64,000 nucleotides of DNA from an uncultured Eudoraea sp. (GCF_947490415.1 NZ_CANLGX010000004.1:62001-126000), one strand, 5' to 3'; positions 1 to 9,405 are shown, numbered from the stretch's first letter. The notes: generated from the sequence alone by a model not told the origin. Program-made: numbers and translations.

Positions 1-477
1 ATGTCTAAACCCGATTTGATCATTCTTGATGTTATGATGCCTGAAATAAATGGGTTTGATGTAGCGGCGGTATTAAAAAACGATCCTGCTACCATGGATA
101 TCCCTATAATTATATTGTCTATTGTACAGGATAAGGAGCGAGGGTTTAGAATAGGCGTAGACCGGTATCTTACCAAACCAATAAATACAGAACATTTGTT
201 TCATGAAGTAGAAGAACTGCTGGAACAAGGAGTATCTAAAAAGAAAGTATTGGTAGTTGATGAGGATGCCTCGGCAGTAAAGACGCTTTCCGATGTCTTG
301 AACGCAAGAGGCTATAAAGTGGTGGAATCTAATTCCAAAGACTTTTTAGAAACGGCCACAAAATCCAAACCGGATATCATTATGCTCAACTCAGTTTTCA
401 ATGGGGATCAAAAAAAATTAAAGGAGTTAAAACTTCAGAAAGGGATGGAGAACGTAATGTTCTTTATCTATGAATAA
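1..477 (+). CDS. Receiver-domain protein, C-terminal part (gene starts before the window)
   Basis: The first visible residues already lie inside a receiver domain: the phospho-acceptor region (LIILDVMMPEINGF, Asp9) is at the very start, and the acidic N-terminal part of the fold is missing, so the Met at base 1 is an internal residue. The first receiver ends with the conserved Lys in YLTKP (about residue 59). A second receiver-like domain follows from about residue 81 (KKVLVVDEDASAV). Its acceptor position reads IIMLNS, with Asn where Asp is expected, so this second domain probably cannot be phosphorylated. The protein is likely the end of a hybrid histidine kinase or a multi-receiver regulator. 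A CheY-like gene follows 28 bp downstream and a cyclase after that, suggesting one signalling operon. The enzymatic part cannot be judged from here. Confidence 0.75.
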   Translation: MSKPDLIILDVMMPEINGFDVAAVLKNDPATMDIPIIILSIVQDKERGFRIGVDRYLTKPINTEHLFHEVEELLEQGVSKKKVLVVDEDASAVKTLSDVLNARGYKVVESNSKDFLETATKSKPDIIMLNSVFNGDQKKLKELKLQKGMENVMFFIYE

Positions 478-505
478 CTATTAATTAATAAGGAAGGAAA
501 AATAT

Positions 506-883
506 ATGGGACAAAAGTTACTCATTGTAGATGACGAAGCTCACATCAGAATGCTAATCGAGCAAACTCTGGAGGATTTGGAAGATGAAGGTGTTGAATT
601 ACTGTTTGCAGAGAATGGGGAGGAAGCATTAAACTTAATACAGAAAGAGGAACCTAACCTCGTATTTCTGGATGTTATGATGCCTAAGATGAACGGGATG
701 GAAGTCTGTCAGAAAGTAAAAAAAGAACTCAAATTATCACATGTATATATCATACTCTTGACCGCAAAAGGTCAGGAAGTAGATCGTCAAAAAGGGCTGG
801 ACATGGGAGCAGACCGTTACATGACCAAACCTTTTGATCCGGATGAGATGTTGTCTATTGCAGAAGAAATTCTGAAGCTGTAA
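506..883 (+). CDS. CheY-like single-domain response regulator
   Basis: This 125-residue protein is a stand-alone receiver domain and nothing else. The acidic pair is in LLIVDDEAHIR (Asp9 and Asp10), the phospho-acceptor Asp is in LVFLDVMMPKMNG (about residue 56), the Thr is in ILLTAKG, and the conserved Lys is in YMTKPFD (about residue 108). Without an output domain it must act by binding a partner. It sits between a multi-receiver protein and a GAF/cyclase gene that starts 2 bp after its stop, so the most economical reading is that it relays phosphorylation from the upstream kinase toward the cyclase. That link is inferred from gene order alone. Confidence 0.9.
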   Translation: MGQKLLIVDDEAHIRMLIEQTLEDLEDEGVELLFAENGEEALNLIQKEEPNLVFLDVMMPKMNGMEVCQKVKKELKLSHVYIILLTAKGQEVDRQKGLDMGADRYMTKPFDPDEMLSIAEEILKL

Positions 884-885
884 GT

Positions 886-2583
886 ATGACAAGGCATACG
901 GATTCCAAATATTATTTAAAAGCCCTCAAAAATATCTTAAAAAAGAGCCATAGTTCAGAGCAGGTAATTACTGCTATCGCGGCCAAATTGAGATTGAAAT
1001 TTGCAGTCATCGGCTTTGATGACAAACTAATACATGGAACTCCCTTAGATAGCTTTCAATCATTTCCTTTAAATCTGGATGAAATTACCTATGGAACTCT
1101 GTTAGCTTCAGGTGAGGACGGAAATTTACTGGCCAATATGATAATGGTCTTTGTTGAAAAAGAGATCGAAAAGAAAAAAATAGGAAATGAAGTTTTAGGC
1201 TTGTACAGAGAGATTAATATGATCTATGATTTTAGTGAGCGGATTTCAGAAAAAATAGATGCCAAATCAATTGCAGAAATGGCACTTGGTGAGGCCTCGC
1301 AAATCATCAATTCTACCCACGGCCTCTTCTTAATTTACGAGCCTGAGAAAAATAAAGTTGTTGAACTCGCCTCTTTTGGCCAGAATCCGGATAAGGAAGA
1401 AAATATTGACAAATTAAATTTCTTGCTCAAAGAGCTAATAAGCAGAGGCACTTCTGCCATTGTGCCTTCAGAAAAAATTGAGAATAACCCTGCATTAAAT
1501 CACCTTAGGACCATTATGTATTCCCCGTTAAAAGTTAAACATCGCACTTTGGGCATGGTTATACTGGGTCATAATGAGCAAAATGAGTTCACTGCCGCGG
1601 AATTGAAATTACTCACCACCATTTCATTACAATCAGCAGGAGCTTTGGAGACTGCCTATCTGTATCAAAAAGGTCTGCAGGAATCCAAGGAACGAGAAGA
1701 AGCTATCAGGTCTATTCATGAAGTAAGTCAAAAATTCGTTCCGCATGAATTTATTAAATTTTTAGGGAAAGATAAGCTGACAGAGGTGTCTTTAGGAGAC
1801 CTTGTGGAAAAAGAAGTAACCGTACTCTTTGCCGATATCAGAGATTTTACTACCATATCCGAATTTTTGACCCCGGAGGATAACTTCCTTTTTATCAATT
1901 CATTTAATAAAAGGATGGGGCCCATTGTTCGGGAAAATGGCGGATTTATAATGCAATATCTTGGTGATGGTTTTATGGCGCTGTTTCCTGATGGCTCTCA
2001 GGCCGCGGTAAGGGCTTCTGTAGAAATGCAAGCTTCTCTCCGGCTTTATAATGAAGAAAGAAGCACCAAAAATAGTTTTGCCGTAAAACTGGGGATTGGG
2101 ATGCAAAACGGTAATTTGATTATGGGTATCACAGGAGATATAGAACGATTGGATGCTGCAATAATATCCGATACCGTGAATACTGCTTCCAGGATTGAAG
2201 GGCTTTCCAAGCACTACGGATCATCCATTTTATTAACTGATAATTGTAAAAACAACCTGACTAATCCGGAAGAATTTGATTTTAGATATTTAGGCCCGGT
2301 TCAGGTGAAAGGGAAACAAAAACCTATAGATATTTACGAATGTATAAATGGTGACAACGCAGCACTTTTAAAGCATAAATTGCAAACCCTCAGCACTTTT
2401 GAGGAAGGTATGAATCTCTATTTTAACCGGGAGTTTGCCATGGCAGCGGTAACGTTCCAACAAATTGTAAAAAAAGAAAACACTGATAGTGCAGCTAAAT
2501 TATTTCTAAACAGATCGGCGCATATGATAACTCAGGAAATTGATGAGGACTGGAGAGGAATAGCTTCAATTTCCTCCAAATAA
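886..2583 (+). CDS. GAF-domain class III adenylate/guanylate cyclase
   Basis: The N-terminal 110 residues are an unassigned region with a helical linker. A GAF-like sensor domain spans roughly 115-260, and a class III nucleotide cyclase domain spans about 305-490, followed by a helical tail. The cyclase metal ligands are visible as Asp317 (VLFADIRDFT) and Asp361 (YLGDGF). The transition-state pair Asn432 and Arg436 is in VNTASRIEG, and Asp429 sits at one base-recognition site. The other base-recognition position, usually Lys in adenylate cyclases, is Gln357 (MQYLGDG), so the choice of ATP or GTP is not certain. The start ATG is 2 bp after the response regulator stop, and both are probably co-transcribed. 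There is no signal peptide or clear membrane segment, so the enzyme should be cytoplasmic. Confidence 0.88.
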   Translation: MTRHTDSKYYLKALKNILKKSHSSEQVITAIAAKLRLKFAVIGFDDKLIHGTPLDSFQSFPLNLDEITYGTLLASGEDGNLLANMIMVFVEKEIEKKKIGNEVLGLYREINMIYDFSERISEKIDAKSIAEMALGEASQIINSTHGLFLIYEPEKNKVVELASFGQNPDKEENIDKLNFLLKELISRGTSAIVPSEKIENNPALNHLRTIMYSPLKVKHRTLGMVILGHNEQNEFTAAELKLLTTISLQSAGALETAYLYQKGLQESKEREEAIRSIHEVSQKFVPHEFIKFLGKDKLTEVSLGDLVEKEVTVLFADIRDFTTISEFLTPEDNFLFINSFNKRMGPIVRENGGFIMQYLGDGFMALFPDGSQAAVRASVEMQASLRLYNEERSTKNSFAVKLGIGMQNGNLIMGITGDIERLDAAIISDTVNTASRIEGLSKHYGSSILLTDNCKNNLTNPEEFDFRYLGPVQVKGKQKPIDIYECINGDNAALLKHKLQTLSTFEEGMNLYFNREFAMAAVTFQQIVKKENTDSAAKLFLNRSAHMITQEIDEDWRGIASISSK

Positions 2584-2641
2584 TCGAAACTTCATTTAGA
2601 CCTTAAAAAAATACTAATAAACCACCATACCAAATACAACT

Positions 2642-3529
2642 ATGGAATTACAGATCAAAAATTTAAACAAAACCTATTCTAACGGTGTTCAGGCCTTAAA
2701 AGATGTGAACCTTACTATTCCCCAGGGAATGTTTGGGCTTTTGGGCCCCAATGGAGCCGGAAAATCTTCACTTATGAGAACCCTGGCCACCCTGCAACAG
2801 GCAGATTCGGGTTCTGTAACTCTGGGAGATATTGATGTTCTGAAGGATAAGGCCAAAGTTCGGGAAATCCTTGGCTACCTGCCCCAGGAATTTGGGGTTT
2901 ACCCGAAAATAAGCTCTTATAACATGCTTAATCATATAGCCTCCCTAAAAGGGGTATCTAATAAATCTGAGCGGAAAGCGCTTGTAGAATCCTTATTAAA
3001 TAAGACCAATCTATGGCATGTGCGAAACAAGAGTCTCGGTACCTATTCCGGTGGAATGAAACAACGATTTGGCATTGCTCAGGCACTAATTGGCGACCCA
3101 AGTCTTATCATTGTGGATGAGCCTACCGCGGGCTTAGATCCGGCCGAACGTATTAGATTCCATAACTTATTAAGTGAGATTGGTGAGAATACCATTGTTA
3201 TACTTTCCACCCATATTGTGGAAGATATCTCTAATCTGTGTAATAATATGGCTATTATATGCTTAGGCGAGGTAGTGGCTAAAGGCAATCCCTCCGAATT
3301 GACCGAAAGAATAAAGGGTAAAATATGGAAAAAGGGGATAGAAAAAGGAGATCTGGAGCGATACCAATCCGAAATGCAGGTCATTTCAACCTATTTAAAA
3401 GCTGGCCAGACTATTATTCATGTCTTAAGTGAAGAGCAACCTGATTCTTCTTTTGAGCCCAGCAAAGCCAATTTGGAAGATGTTTATTTTGCTGAGATCA
3501 CTACCAGAATGGAACGCATTACAGATTAA
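2642..3529 (+). CDS. ABC transporter ATP-binding protein
   Basis: This is a 295-residue nucleotide-binding subunit. The Walker A motif is GPNGAGKS (35-42), the signature motif YSGGMKQR is near 135-142, and Walker B LIIVDEPTAGLDP runs 155-167; the switch His is in STHIVED. It has the short C-terminal extension usual for ATPases of ABC-2 type exporters. The next gene, 28 bp downstream, encodes a permease fused to an M1 peptidase, and the two are surely one unit. The substrate cannot be told from sequence. A new transcription unit probably begins in the 58 bp after the cyclase stop, but I could not identify a convincing promoter there. Confidence 0.92.
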   Translation: MELQIKNLNKTYSNGVQALKDVNLTIPQGMFGLLGPNGAGKSSLMRTLATLQQADSGSVTLGDIDVLKDKAKVREILGYLPQEFGVYPKISSYNMLNHIASLKGVSNKSERKALVESLLNKTNLWHVRNKSLGTYSGGMKQRFGIAQALIGDPSLIIVDEPTAGLDPAERIRFHNLLSEIGENTIVILSTHIVEDISNLCNNMAIICLGEVVAKGNPSELTERIKGKIWKKGIEKGDLERYQSEMQVISTYLKAGQTIIHVLSEEQPDSSFEPSKANLEDVYFAEITTRMERITD

Positions 3530-3557
3530 TAACTGCTTCACCTAAAAATCATCCACC

Positions 3558-6500
3558 ATGTTTAAAGAAATATTCTTATTCGAAATAAAATACAGGTTAA
3601 AAAGACCTGCCACCTGGGCTTATTTCGGTATTCTTCTAGTTTTTGGATTAATAATAGCTATTGGAGGTAATGGCCCTGCCTCAGAAAAGGTTTTTGTCAA
3701 TTCCCCTATCGCTATTGCTACCATGTTAAGTACGATTAGCATTTTTGGGGTGATGATGGCCAGTGCTATCATGGGGGTCCCTGTATATAGGGATATAGAG
3801 CACAAAACTGAAAACTACTACTTCACCTATCCCATAAGTGAAAAAGGGTATATCCTGGGAAGGTTTTTAGGATCCCTTTCCATTTTATTTTTAATTAGCC
3901 TTGGATTTCATATTGGGCTAATTGTTGGCTTTGCCATTGGTCCATATGCAGGTTACACGGAACCGGATCGTTTCACATCTTTTCATTTATGGTACTACAT
4001 ACAACCCACTATCATTCTTTATTGGAGTAATTTTTTCTTTGCCGGCTGTATATTTTTTGCTCTTGTGGCCTTAACAAAAAGAGTAATGTTGGCCTATGCC
4101 GGAGGGGCCATTCTATTTATAACTTATCTTATCACCCTAACCCTGACTCAGGATGTTGAAAATAAAGATCTCGTAAGTCTTTTGGATCCTTTTGGATTTG
4201 GCACCTACAGTAACGTAATTGAATATTGGACGCCTGAAGAACAAAACACAAAAACCATTCCCTTTAAGGGCTTAATGGTATGGAATCGAGTGCTATGGAT
4301 AGGTCTGGGCCTTTTAGCTTTGCTTTTTACCCTTTTCAGATTCGATTTTCAGCGTTTTCTGAGTAGAAACTACAGCAGTAAAAAGTCGAAAAGTTTGGAT
4401 GATGAGCTGGACTTGTCAACAGTAAGCGAACATATTCCTGTGGTTACAAAGACTTACTCCAAAAGTTTAAACTTAAAGTTATTGGTTGATTTGGCCATAA
4501 TGGAGTTTAAAAATATCATCAGAGATAATTTCTTTATTGCCATTTTAGTGGCTGCAGTTCTTTTTCTATTCTTTGATGGTTGGTTTGGCTTTCCATTATA
4601 TGGAACTCCATCCCTACCCCTCACCTACTATATGCTGGAAGTAAAAGATTTTACTTACATCATTTTAATTTTTGTGCTGATTGTCTTTATGACAGGTGAA
4701 GTAATGCATAGAGAACGTGGGGTTAACTATGACCAAATATTTGGTTCTTTACCCATTCCCAATGGAATAGTTTATGGTTCTAAATTCTTAGCGCTCACAT
4801 TTGTAAGTTTTCTGTTGGTAAATTTGATACTCCTAAGTGGACTTTTTAATCAGGTAATAAAGGGCTATTTCAACTTTGAATTGGGGATGTATTTTACCGA
4901 TTTATATCTTATTGAATTTCCAAAATACATCACCTTTATCATGCTGGCTTTCTTTGTGCATTCTATGGTGACCAAGAAGTTTATTGGTCATGTTATTGCC
5001 ATTGCCATTTGGGCCCTCCTTTTTGGGCTGAATAGCTTTTTAGATGTTGATAACAACCTTTATCTATATGCTTATGCCCCGGGTTATACAGTTTCGGATA
5101 TGAATGGGTTTGGGCATTTTGGAACTGCTCTTTTTTGGTTTAGATTGTATTGGCTAGCATTTGGTGGGGTCCTTACCTATATAGGTTTTCTTTTTTGGCG
5201 ACGCGGTACGGATTCGGGAAGAAAATCCCGGGTGCAAATCGCCAAAGGGCGCTTAAATAAAGCAACTTTTTCTACTATAGTACTTTTAGCAATTGTTTCG
5301 CTAGGAAGTGGGCTCTATATAAATTACAATACTAAAACTCTGAATAATTATCGGAATGAAAAAGCCGGGACCATAGCTTCAGCTGACTATGAAAAACAAC
5401 TCAGCAAGTACGACAAAATTCCCCAGCCTAAGGTAGTGGATGTAAAGGTACAAGCCGATTTAGTCCCCGAAGAAAGGCGCGCAACCATTAAAACCGTTTA
5501 TCAATTAGTAAATAAATGGGATGTCTCCATAGATTCTCTTCATTTGAACTGGGGTGGGCCAGGAATCTTTCATAAAAAAATGGAGGAATTTAAAATTAAT
5601 GGAAAAAGCCCTGTTCTAGGGAAAAGATATGATGATTATAACTATGAAATCTATTCCCTGGAAACCCGAATGCAACCGGGTGACACCTTAGAACTGGAAC
5701 TCACCGTGAGCGGAGGTTATGACGGGTTTCCCAATGAAGGAACGGGTAGGGAAATAGTCTATAACGGAACCTTTCTTAATAATGATTTCTTTCCCTCTTT
5801 TGGTTACAATTCGGGGGGAGAACTTACAAGTGATCAGGATCGCAAGAAATACGATTTACCCATAAAGGAATATACGTCACCTCCTCAAAATGATGATTGG
5901 GGACTAAGAAATCTTCTGTTTAACGATGATGCAGATTATGTCACTTTTGAAGGAACCGTTAGTACGGCTCCGGATCAATTAGCTATAATGCCGGGTTATT
6001 TGCAAAAGGAATGGGAAGAAAATGGACGTAAATTCTATACCTACAAAATGGAAGGAGATTTGGATTTCTTTTATAATATTTCCTCGGCTAGATATGAGGT
6101 CCATAAAGAAGTCTGGACAGGTAAGAATGGAGATAGGGTGAATATTGAAATCTTCCATCATCCAGCGCATATCTATAATATTGATCGTTTTGTAAAGAGT
6201 GTAAAACATTCTATGGATTATTTTTCAGAAAATTTTGGACCTTATCAATACCGTCAAATGCGTATATTAGAATTCCCCAGATATGCAAGTTTTGCCCAGT
6301 CTTTCCCGAATACGGTCCCCTTTTCAGAAAGTTTTGGATGGGTAGCGGATTTTAGTGACCCTGAAGACTTGGACTACGCTTATTTTGTGACTTCACATGA
6401 AGTGGCACATCAATGGTGGGGGCATCAGGTAACTCCCTCGGCCACTCGAGGTGCCAACCAAGTTTCAGAATCCATGGCCGAATATTCGGCCTTGATGGTC

Positions 6501-7202
6501 ATGAAAAAGGAGTATGGAGTAGATGCCATGCAGCGCTTCCTTAAAGATGAATTGGATCGTTATTTAAGAGGCAGGGCCAATGAAAGTAAGTTTGAAAAAA
6601 CCTTGTTAGACAATGACAACCAGGCCTATGTTTGGTATCAAAAAGGGGCACTTATCTTATATGCCCTGCAAGATCTTATTGGAGAGAAAAATCTAAATAA
6701 GGCCTTTGAACGCTATGTTGATTCCGCCGCCTTCCGTCCTAAAGCTCCTTTTACAAACAGTTTGGAATGGTATGATCATATTAAATCCGCTACCCCTGAT
6801 TCACTGAATTATTTTCTTGAAGATAGTTTTGAAAAAATTACACTGTATTCAAATAAAACCTCCAAAGCAACGTACAAGCAATTAGATAATGGAAAATATG
6901 AGGTAACTATTGATGTGCAAAGTAGCAAAAGCCATTTTGATGGTAACGGAAAATTACTGGATTCGCCGGAATCAGCCAATGCATTAGAAATCGGTATTTT
7001 TACTGAGGATGTCAAAAACGATTTGGGGATGACAGTTAAATCCCCGCTGGTGTTAGAAAAAAGATGGGTAATGCCAGGCGAGAATTCCTTTACTTATACG
7101 GTGGAAAAATTACCTATAAAGGCTGGTGTCGATCCTTATAATAAAATGATTGATCGCATCCCGGACGATAATTTAATAGCTGTGGAAGAACAACCAGAAT
7201 AA
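3558..7202 (+). CDS. ABC-2 type permease fused to M1-family aminopeptidase
   Basis: This 1214-residue protein joins two modules. Residues 1 to about 600 contain two sets of hydrophobic segments typical of ABC-2 permeases, separated near 275-320 by a polar stretch, with a last membrane helix near 575-590. The rest is an extracytoplasmic M1 peptidase: an N-terminal beta domain from about 610, then the zinc motif HEVAH (His947, Glu948, His951), with the third zinc ligand probably Glu971 in VSESMAEYSA. The distance between second His and Glu is one residue longer than in the textbook M1 motif. This architecture is a recognised flavobacterial family found next to an ABC ATPase, as here. The likely role is transport coupled to peptide processing at the membrane; the substrate is unknown. 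Confidence 0.9.
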   Translation: MFKEIFLFEIKYRLKRPATWAYFGILLVFGLIIAIGGNGPASEKVFVNSPIAIATMLSTISIFGVMMASAIMGVPVYRDIEHKTENYYFTYPISEKGYILGRFLGSLSILFLISLGFHIGLIVGFAIGPYAGYTEPDRFTSFHLWYYIQPTIILYWSNFFFAGCIFFALVALTKRVMLAYAGGAILFITYLITLTLTQDVENKDLVSLLDPFGFGTYSNVIEYWTPEEQNTKTIPFKGLMVWNRVLWIGLGLLALLFTLFRFDFQRFLSRNYSSKKSKSLDDELDLSTVSEHIPVVTKTYSKSLNLKLLVDLAIMEFKNIIRDNFFIAILVAAVLFLFFDGWFGFPLYGTPSLPLTYYMLEVKDFTYIILIFVLIVFMTGEVMHRERGVNYDQIFGSLPIPNGIVYGSKFLALTFVSFLLVNLILLSGLFNQVIKGYFNFELGMYFTDLYLIEFPKYITFIMLAFFVHSMVTKKFIGHVIAIAIWALLFGLNSFLDVDNNLYLYAYAPGYTVSDMNGFGHFGTALFWFRLYWLAFGGVLTYIGFLFWRRGTDSGRKSRVQIAKGRLNKATFSTIVLLAIVSLGSGLYINYNTKTLNNYRNEKAGTIASADYEKQLSKYDKIPQPKVVDVKVQADLVPEERRATIKTVYQLVNKWDVSIDSLHLNWGGPGIFHKKMEEFKINGKSPVLGKRYDDYNYEIYSLETRMQPGDTLELELTVSGGYDGFPNEGTGREIVYNGTFLNNDFFPSFGYNSGGELTSDQDRKKYDLPIKEYTSPPQNDDWGLRNLLFNDDADYVTFEGTVSTAPDQLAIMPGYLQKEWEENGRKFYTYKMEGDLDFFYNISSARYEVHKEVWTGKNGDRVNIEIFHHPAHIYNIDRFVKSVKHSMDYFSENFGPYQYRQMRILEFPRYASFAQSFPNTVPFSESFGWVADFSDPEDLDYAYFVTSHEVAHQWWGHQVTPSATRGANQVSESMAEYSALMVMKKEYGVDAMQRFLKDELDRYLRGRANESKFEKTLLDNDNQAYVWYQKGALILYALQDLIGEKNLNKAFERYVDSAAFRPKAPFTNSLEWYDHIKSATPDSLNYFLEDSFEKITLYSNKTSKATYKQLDNGKYEVTIDVQSSKSHFDGNGKLLDSPESANALEIGIFTEDVKNDLGMTVKSPLVLEKRWVMPGENSFTYTVEKLPIKAGVDPYNKMIDRIPDDNLIAVEEQPE

Positions 7203-7725
7203 ATAATATTGGCTTTTTCAAAAAGGATCCTGATTAAAGCTGACTATTGCTTTATGTCATCATATTCCAAGGTTTTATCTATTACCTGTGAATACAGTGA
7301 TGCAGTGAGATTTTAGTAGTAATCCTGGAATGGGAAAGTACCCTTTAGATTATCAGGCAAACTAACAAATTACTCATTTTTAGCACTTTAACACAGTATT
7401 TGGAAGAATACATTAAATAGGAGGTATCTTTGTAATGTTAAAAGGTCAGAAAGCTTCCCTTTATTACGATCTACCCGGATCTTTAATTTACTCCCGCTCT
7501 CTTCAGTTTTTTAATAGCAATAGTGCAAAAAAACTTTTTATCAGCCAATAATAAGAAAAGGTGATTCTGGTTTAGATGTTATTTTAAGTGAAAAGAGATT
7601 TTCCTATTATACCTTAATTAGTTTCTTTAAAATTCCTCCAATTATTTACCGACCCTAAATCAATAATGAACAAGGATGATTTATGTTCATTAATATCTTA
7701 AGCCGGTAGAAAGCTATAAAATTAA
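7203..7725 (+). other. Intergenic region without a recognised gene
   Basis: About 520 bp lie between the permease/peptidase and the reading frame of the desaturase, and I see no convincing gene. Stop codons are frequent in all frames. A Bacteroidota-type -7 element TATCTTTG lies at 7425-7432 with TTTG 22 bases upstream (7399-7402), slightly wider than the consensus. It is followed by a 38-codon open frame starting with ATG at 7435, which has no recognisable similarity and is probably chance. The region may simply hold the promoter and long leader of the desaturase gene. Confidence 0.4.
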
Positions 7726-7800
7726 AATAGTAATCGTATTAAAACTCCAAAATTTTCAAAAAGAACAAGCTCTGACTTTTCGAAAACATTAAAAGACAGA

Positions 7801-8847
7801 GTGAATGTCTATTTCAAAACAAATGATCTCAGCAAACATGCAAATAAGAGCATGATTTTAAAGACCATACTTATGTTATCATTATTTATTATTCCAATGA
7901 TAATTATCAACAGTGGTCTTATAACCAGTGCTGGAATTTTATTTATCCTTTACATTATTAGTGGTTTGGGAATGGCAGGAATTGGTATGGGTATAATGCA
8001 TGATGCCATTCATGGTTCCTATTCTAAAAATAAATATGTTAATAAGTACCTGGGGTACACCATGAACCTTATTGGCGCAAACTCCACAGTATGGAGGATT
8101 CAGCACAACGTTTTACATCATACATATACAAATATAGATCAATCGGATGATGATATAAACCCTCCAACAGTCCTGCGTTTTTCACCCCATGCGAAAAAAA
8201 ACCGGATGCATAAGTTTCAGCATTTTTATGTTTGGTTTTTCTACGGCCTGTCTACTATTTCGTGGATTACGTCTAAGGATTTTGTAAGAATAAATCGCTA
8301 TAGAAAGAAAGGTTTTTTTAGTAAAAAAAATGAATTTAAAAAGGAACTGGCAAAACTAATCGGATGGAAACTTTTCTACTATACTTATGCCTTAATCTTA
8401 CCAATTCTGATAATACCTCTGGCGCCGTGGATCATTGTACTGGCCTTTCTTAGTATGCACTTTATGACCGGTATTTTGATCAGTATTGTGTTTCAGGTAG
8501 CACATATCACGCCCAGTGTAGAATTTCCCTTACCTGATAAAGATGGTTTTGTAGAAGGTGATTGGTTCACTCATCAACTGGCAACAACATGTAATTTCTC
8601 GCCTAAAAGCAGATTCTTATCATGGTTAATTGGGGGGTTAAATTACCAAATAGAGCATCACTTATTGCCTAATATTTGTCATATCCATTATAAAAAAATA
8701 TCTGGTATTGTAGAACTTACGGCTAAAGAACACGGCATTCCTTATCATACCAAAAGCACACTTGCCTCCGCTATTTGGGACCATATCAAAATGCTAAAAG
8801 AATTAGGCAAAGTATCGCCTTTGGAGCCAATAACAGTCAAGAATTGA
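7801..8847 (+). CDS. Membrane fatty acid desaturase (acyl-CoA/lipid desaturase family)
   Basis: The protein has the three histidine boxes of membrane-bound di-iron desaturases: HDAIHGS (near 63), HNVLHH (near 100) and QIEHH (near 285), with hydrophobic pairs between them. The spacing and the QxxHH third box fit the delta-5/delta-6 acyl desaturase group common in marine Bacteroidota; regiochemistry cannot be read from sequence. The start is problematic. The first accepted codon is GTG at 7801, but the same frame stays open upstream to 7726 and reads like the family N-terminus (KFSKRTSSDFSKTLKDR), with no ATG, GTG or TTG. The only near-start there is ATT at 7738. The true protein probably begins upstream of the coordinates given. 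A cold-shock gene follows after 54 bp. Confidence 0.88.
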   Translation: MNVYFKTNDLSKHANKSMILKTILMLSLFIIPMIIINSGLITSAGILFILYIISGLGMAGIGMGIMHDAIHGSYSKNKYVNKYLGYTMNLIGANSTVWRIQHNVLHHTYTNIDQSDDDINPPTVLRFSPHAKKNRMHKFQHFYVWFFYGLSTISWITSKDFVRINRYRKKGFFSKKNEFKKELAKLIGWKLFYYTYALILPILIIPLAPWIIVLAFLSMHFMTGILISIVFQVAHITPSVEFPLPDKDGFVEGDWFTHQLATTCNFSPKSRFLSWLIGGLNYQIEHHLLPNICHIHYKKISGIVELTAKEHGIPYHTKSTLASAIWDHIKMLKELGKVSPLEPITVKN

Positions 8848-8901
8848 CAAAAAAATAAAAACAAAAAATAAATAAAATAATTAATAATAAATATCAAAGT
8901 A

Positions 8902-9096
8902 ATGAACGAAGGAACAGTAAAATTTTTTAATAGGGCCAAAGGATTTGGTTTTATAAAACCAGTTAATTCTGAAGAAGACATTTTTGTACACCAAAGTGGT
9001 CTTATTGATGAAATTAATGAAAACGATAACGTAAAGTTTAATTTGGAAAAAGGACAAAAGGGAATGAACGCAGTAAATGTGGAAGTAATTGACTAA
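8902..9096 (+). CDS. Cold-shock domain protein (CspA family)
   Basis: A 64-residue protein made of a single cold-shock domain. RNP1 is KGFGFI (13-18) and RNP2 is DIFVH (26-30), the aromatic nucleic-acid binding surface of the CspA family. Such proteins bind single-stranded RNA and DNA and melt RNA structure. It is a little shorter than CspA (about 70). The 54-bp upstream gap is very A-rich and shows no long structured leader like that of E. coli cspA. A strong hairpin terminator follows. Its position after a desaturase is suggestive, because both are commonly linked to growth at low temperature, but co-transcription is inference. Confidence 0.95.
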   Translation: MNEGTVKFFNRAKGFGFIKPVNSEEDIFVHQSGLIDEINENDNVKFNLEKGQKGMNAVNVEVID

Positions 9097-9120
9097 GTCC
9101 TGAATACCAAAACTAAGTTT

Positions 9121-9148
9121 AAAGCCATCATAACTGATGGCTTTTTTT
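9121..9148 (+). terminator. Intrinsic terminator after the cold-shock gene
   Basis: A perfect 10-bp stem (AAAGCCATCA at 9121-9130 with TGATGGCTTT at 9135-9144), a 4-base loop and a run of T to 9148. It lies 25 bp after the cold-shock stop codon. Confidence 0.9.
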
Positions 9149-9405
9149 ATTTCCCTAATTCTATTTTAATTCTTACTAAAATAAAATATTTGAACATACT
9201 TTTATATAGTTAGGAAGTTGAATGAATATTTCTTGCATGTTTTTAAGCATGTCTGAATTCAGAATTAAATTGCGGTGTATGATCAATTAGAAATCTAGGG
9301 CTATACCTTCGTAATAATATGTCATCCAAAGAAGAATTTGAGAAATATATAAAAGAAAGGGTAAAAAACTTTTCATGTTATTGAACAACGTTTTGGAAAA
9401 CACCA
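9149..9405 (+). other. Intergenic region without a recognised gene
   Basis: This AT-rich spacer separates the cold-shock terminator from the porin promoter. It holds a short direct repeat of GCATG (near 9234-9252) and a 22-codon open frame from ATG at 9319. I recognise neither, and nothing here resembles a tRNA or known RNA family. Confidence 0.4.

Noticed and set aside
7425-7552. Short gene after TATCTTTG (38 codons from ATG 7435)
   Set aside because: No similarity, weak spacing of the promoter-like elements, and typical of chance open frames in AT-rich DNA.
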